DNA of 64,000 nt from assembly GCF_035666175.1 (NCBI RefSeq), contig NZ_CP142016.1, positions 2,500,005 to 2,564,004 on the forward strand. Reading direction: 5' to 3'. This document shows positions 63,460 through 64,000 of this stretch, piece by piece. How positions within the stretch are numbered: the first letter of the stretch is position 1; every line of letters begins with the position of its first letter. The position numbers were made by a program, and so were the translations under genes. Under the pieces are notes generated by a model. That model worked only from the letters and a program-made list of their open reading frames with translations, was not told the origin of the DNA and searched no databases. This DNA is from Riemerella anatipestifer (lineage in GTDB: Bacteria; Bacteroidota; Bacteroidia; Flavobacteriales; Weeksellaceae).

Positions 63460-63867
63460 TTAAAAATAAGATTTCATTAAATCTAGTAGAAAATCGGGGC
63501 AGGGCATTATTCGTCCTGTCTTTGCATTTAAAAAAAAGAGGGTAGTGGAGGCTTCCGTTATTTTTTCTCCTTTGGGATTATAGATTTCATAGTCAAAAAT
63601 AATTCTTACACCATCAGGAAGTTTTTTAATAAATGTATGAATTTCTAAAACTTCATCATAACGAGCTGGTTTCAAATACTTGGTATGATATTCGGATACA
63701 GGGAGCCAAATGCCTCTGTTTTCTATCTCATCATAAGCAATCCCAATACTACGGAATAGTTCCACTCTTGCAACCTCAAAATATCCAGCATAATTTCCGT
63801 AGTAAACATACTTCATAGGGTCGGTTTCTCCATATCTTACTCGTACTGAATGTACTGTGTGTATCAT
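63460..63867 (-). CDS. Acyl-CoA thioesterase, YbgC/4-hydroxybenzoyl-CoA thioesterase type
   Basis: This 135-residue hotdog-fold enzyme has the YbgC-type active site segment YGETDPMKYVYYGNYAGYFE with catalytic D16, then ARVELFRSIGIAYD. Length is typical. It hydrolyses acyl-CoA thioesters, substrate unknown. It is convergent with pepE, with only 10 bp between the stops and no clear hairpin between them. Confidence 0.87.
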   Translation of the reverse strand: MIHTVHSVRVRYGETDPMKYVYYGNYAGYFEVARVELFRSIGIAYDEIENRGIWLPVSEYHTKYLKPARYDEVLEIHTFIKKLPDGVRIIFDYEIYNPKGEKITEASTTLFFLNAKTGRIMPCPDFLLDLMKSYF

Positions 63868-64000
63868 ATCAAGTTTTTCTTTTATACATACAAATATATT
63901 TCTAAAAAATCAAGGGAGCAAACACTTTTTTTTAAAATTAAAAACTCAGATATTTGCCCTCCCATTAAAGTCAAAAATTAACTAAGTAATATTAAACAAC

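Noticed and set aside
1..64000. CRISPR arrays, prophage modules or a conjugative element
   Set aside because: No regularly spaced repeats, cas genes, integrase, capsid, terminase or relaxase genes were seen. The tail-fibre-like end at 50 kb occurs in a stand-alone surface protein.

Overview
The window is a low-GC chromosomal segment from a Bacteroidota bacterium of the flavobacterial order. The signs are a type IX secretion component with a C-terminal sorting domain, promoters of the TTTG-N19/20-TAnnTTTG type, an HU-like protein of the Bacteroidetes type, a fused ResB/CcsA cytochrome c biogenesis protein, and an atp operon without atpD/atpC. Four near-identical 980-bp IS982-family elements, resembling from memory ISRa1 of the duck pathogen Riemerella anatipestifer, make that genus the best guess. 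The species is inferred, not proven.

Layout. 1-7.7 kb: a phosphoenolpyruvate carboxylase gene cut off by IS copy 1, then metallophosphatase-porZ-recO, an initiator tRNA, and on the minus strand tatA, a PAP2 phosphatase and a Tet-type MFS efflux gene broken by an in-frame TGA. 7.7-14.2 kb: IS copy 2, then a small membrane protein and atpB-E-F-H-A-G. 14.3-28.4 kb: housekeeping genes on the plus strand (CorC/CNNM transporter, clpS, sucA-odhB, ndh-trmD, ccs, a UbiA-like membrane protein, recF). 28.4-29.9 kb: an isolated SIR2-like gene of the DUF4917 type followed by a 170-bp nested palindrome. 30-42 kb: an S9 peptidase, a coiled-coil protein that has lost its zinc-ribbon cysteines, Nif3, a K+ channel with a zinc-ribbon tail, prfC, a small arsR operon with a frameshifted middle gene, and ffh, trmH, prmC, yaaA. 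42-50.6 kb: secreted proteins of unknown function, including one split by IS copy 3 with a perfect 8-bp target duplication and one with a tail-fibre-like C-terminus, then an HU-like gene. 50.6-51.3 kb: a gene-free stretch of hairpins and short repeats. 51.3-64 kb: purH, an outer membrane barrel protein, uvrA, an SPFH protein, acyl-CoA synthetase, acyl-CoA dehydrogenase, iron alcohol dehydrogenase, IS copy 4 (frameshifted), pepE and a thioesterase.

The main story is decay and rearrangement driven by one IS family on an otherwise conserved core. Two genes are interrupted by IS copies (ppc and a surface protein). Two more carry point lesions (the Tet-like efflux gene and the DUF6428-like gene), and one transposase is frameshifted. 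Only one of the four IS copies keeps a target duplication, so the other three probably mark recombination junctions. The best candidates for undescribed biology are the lone SIR2-like gene with its downstream palindrome, the ArsR operator pair, and the IS-hit surface-protein cluster.
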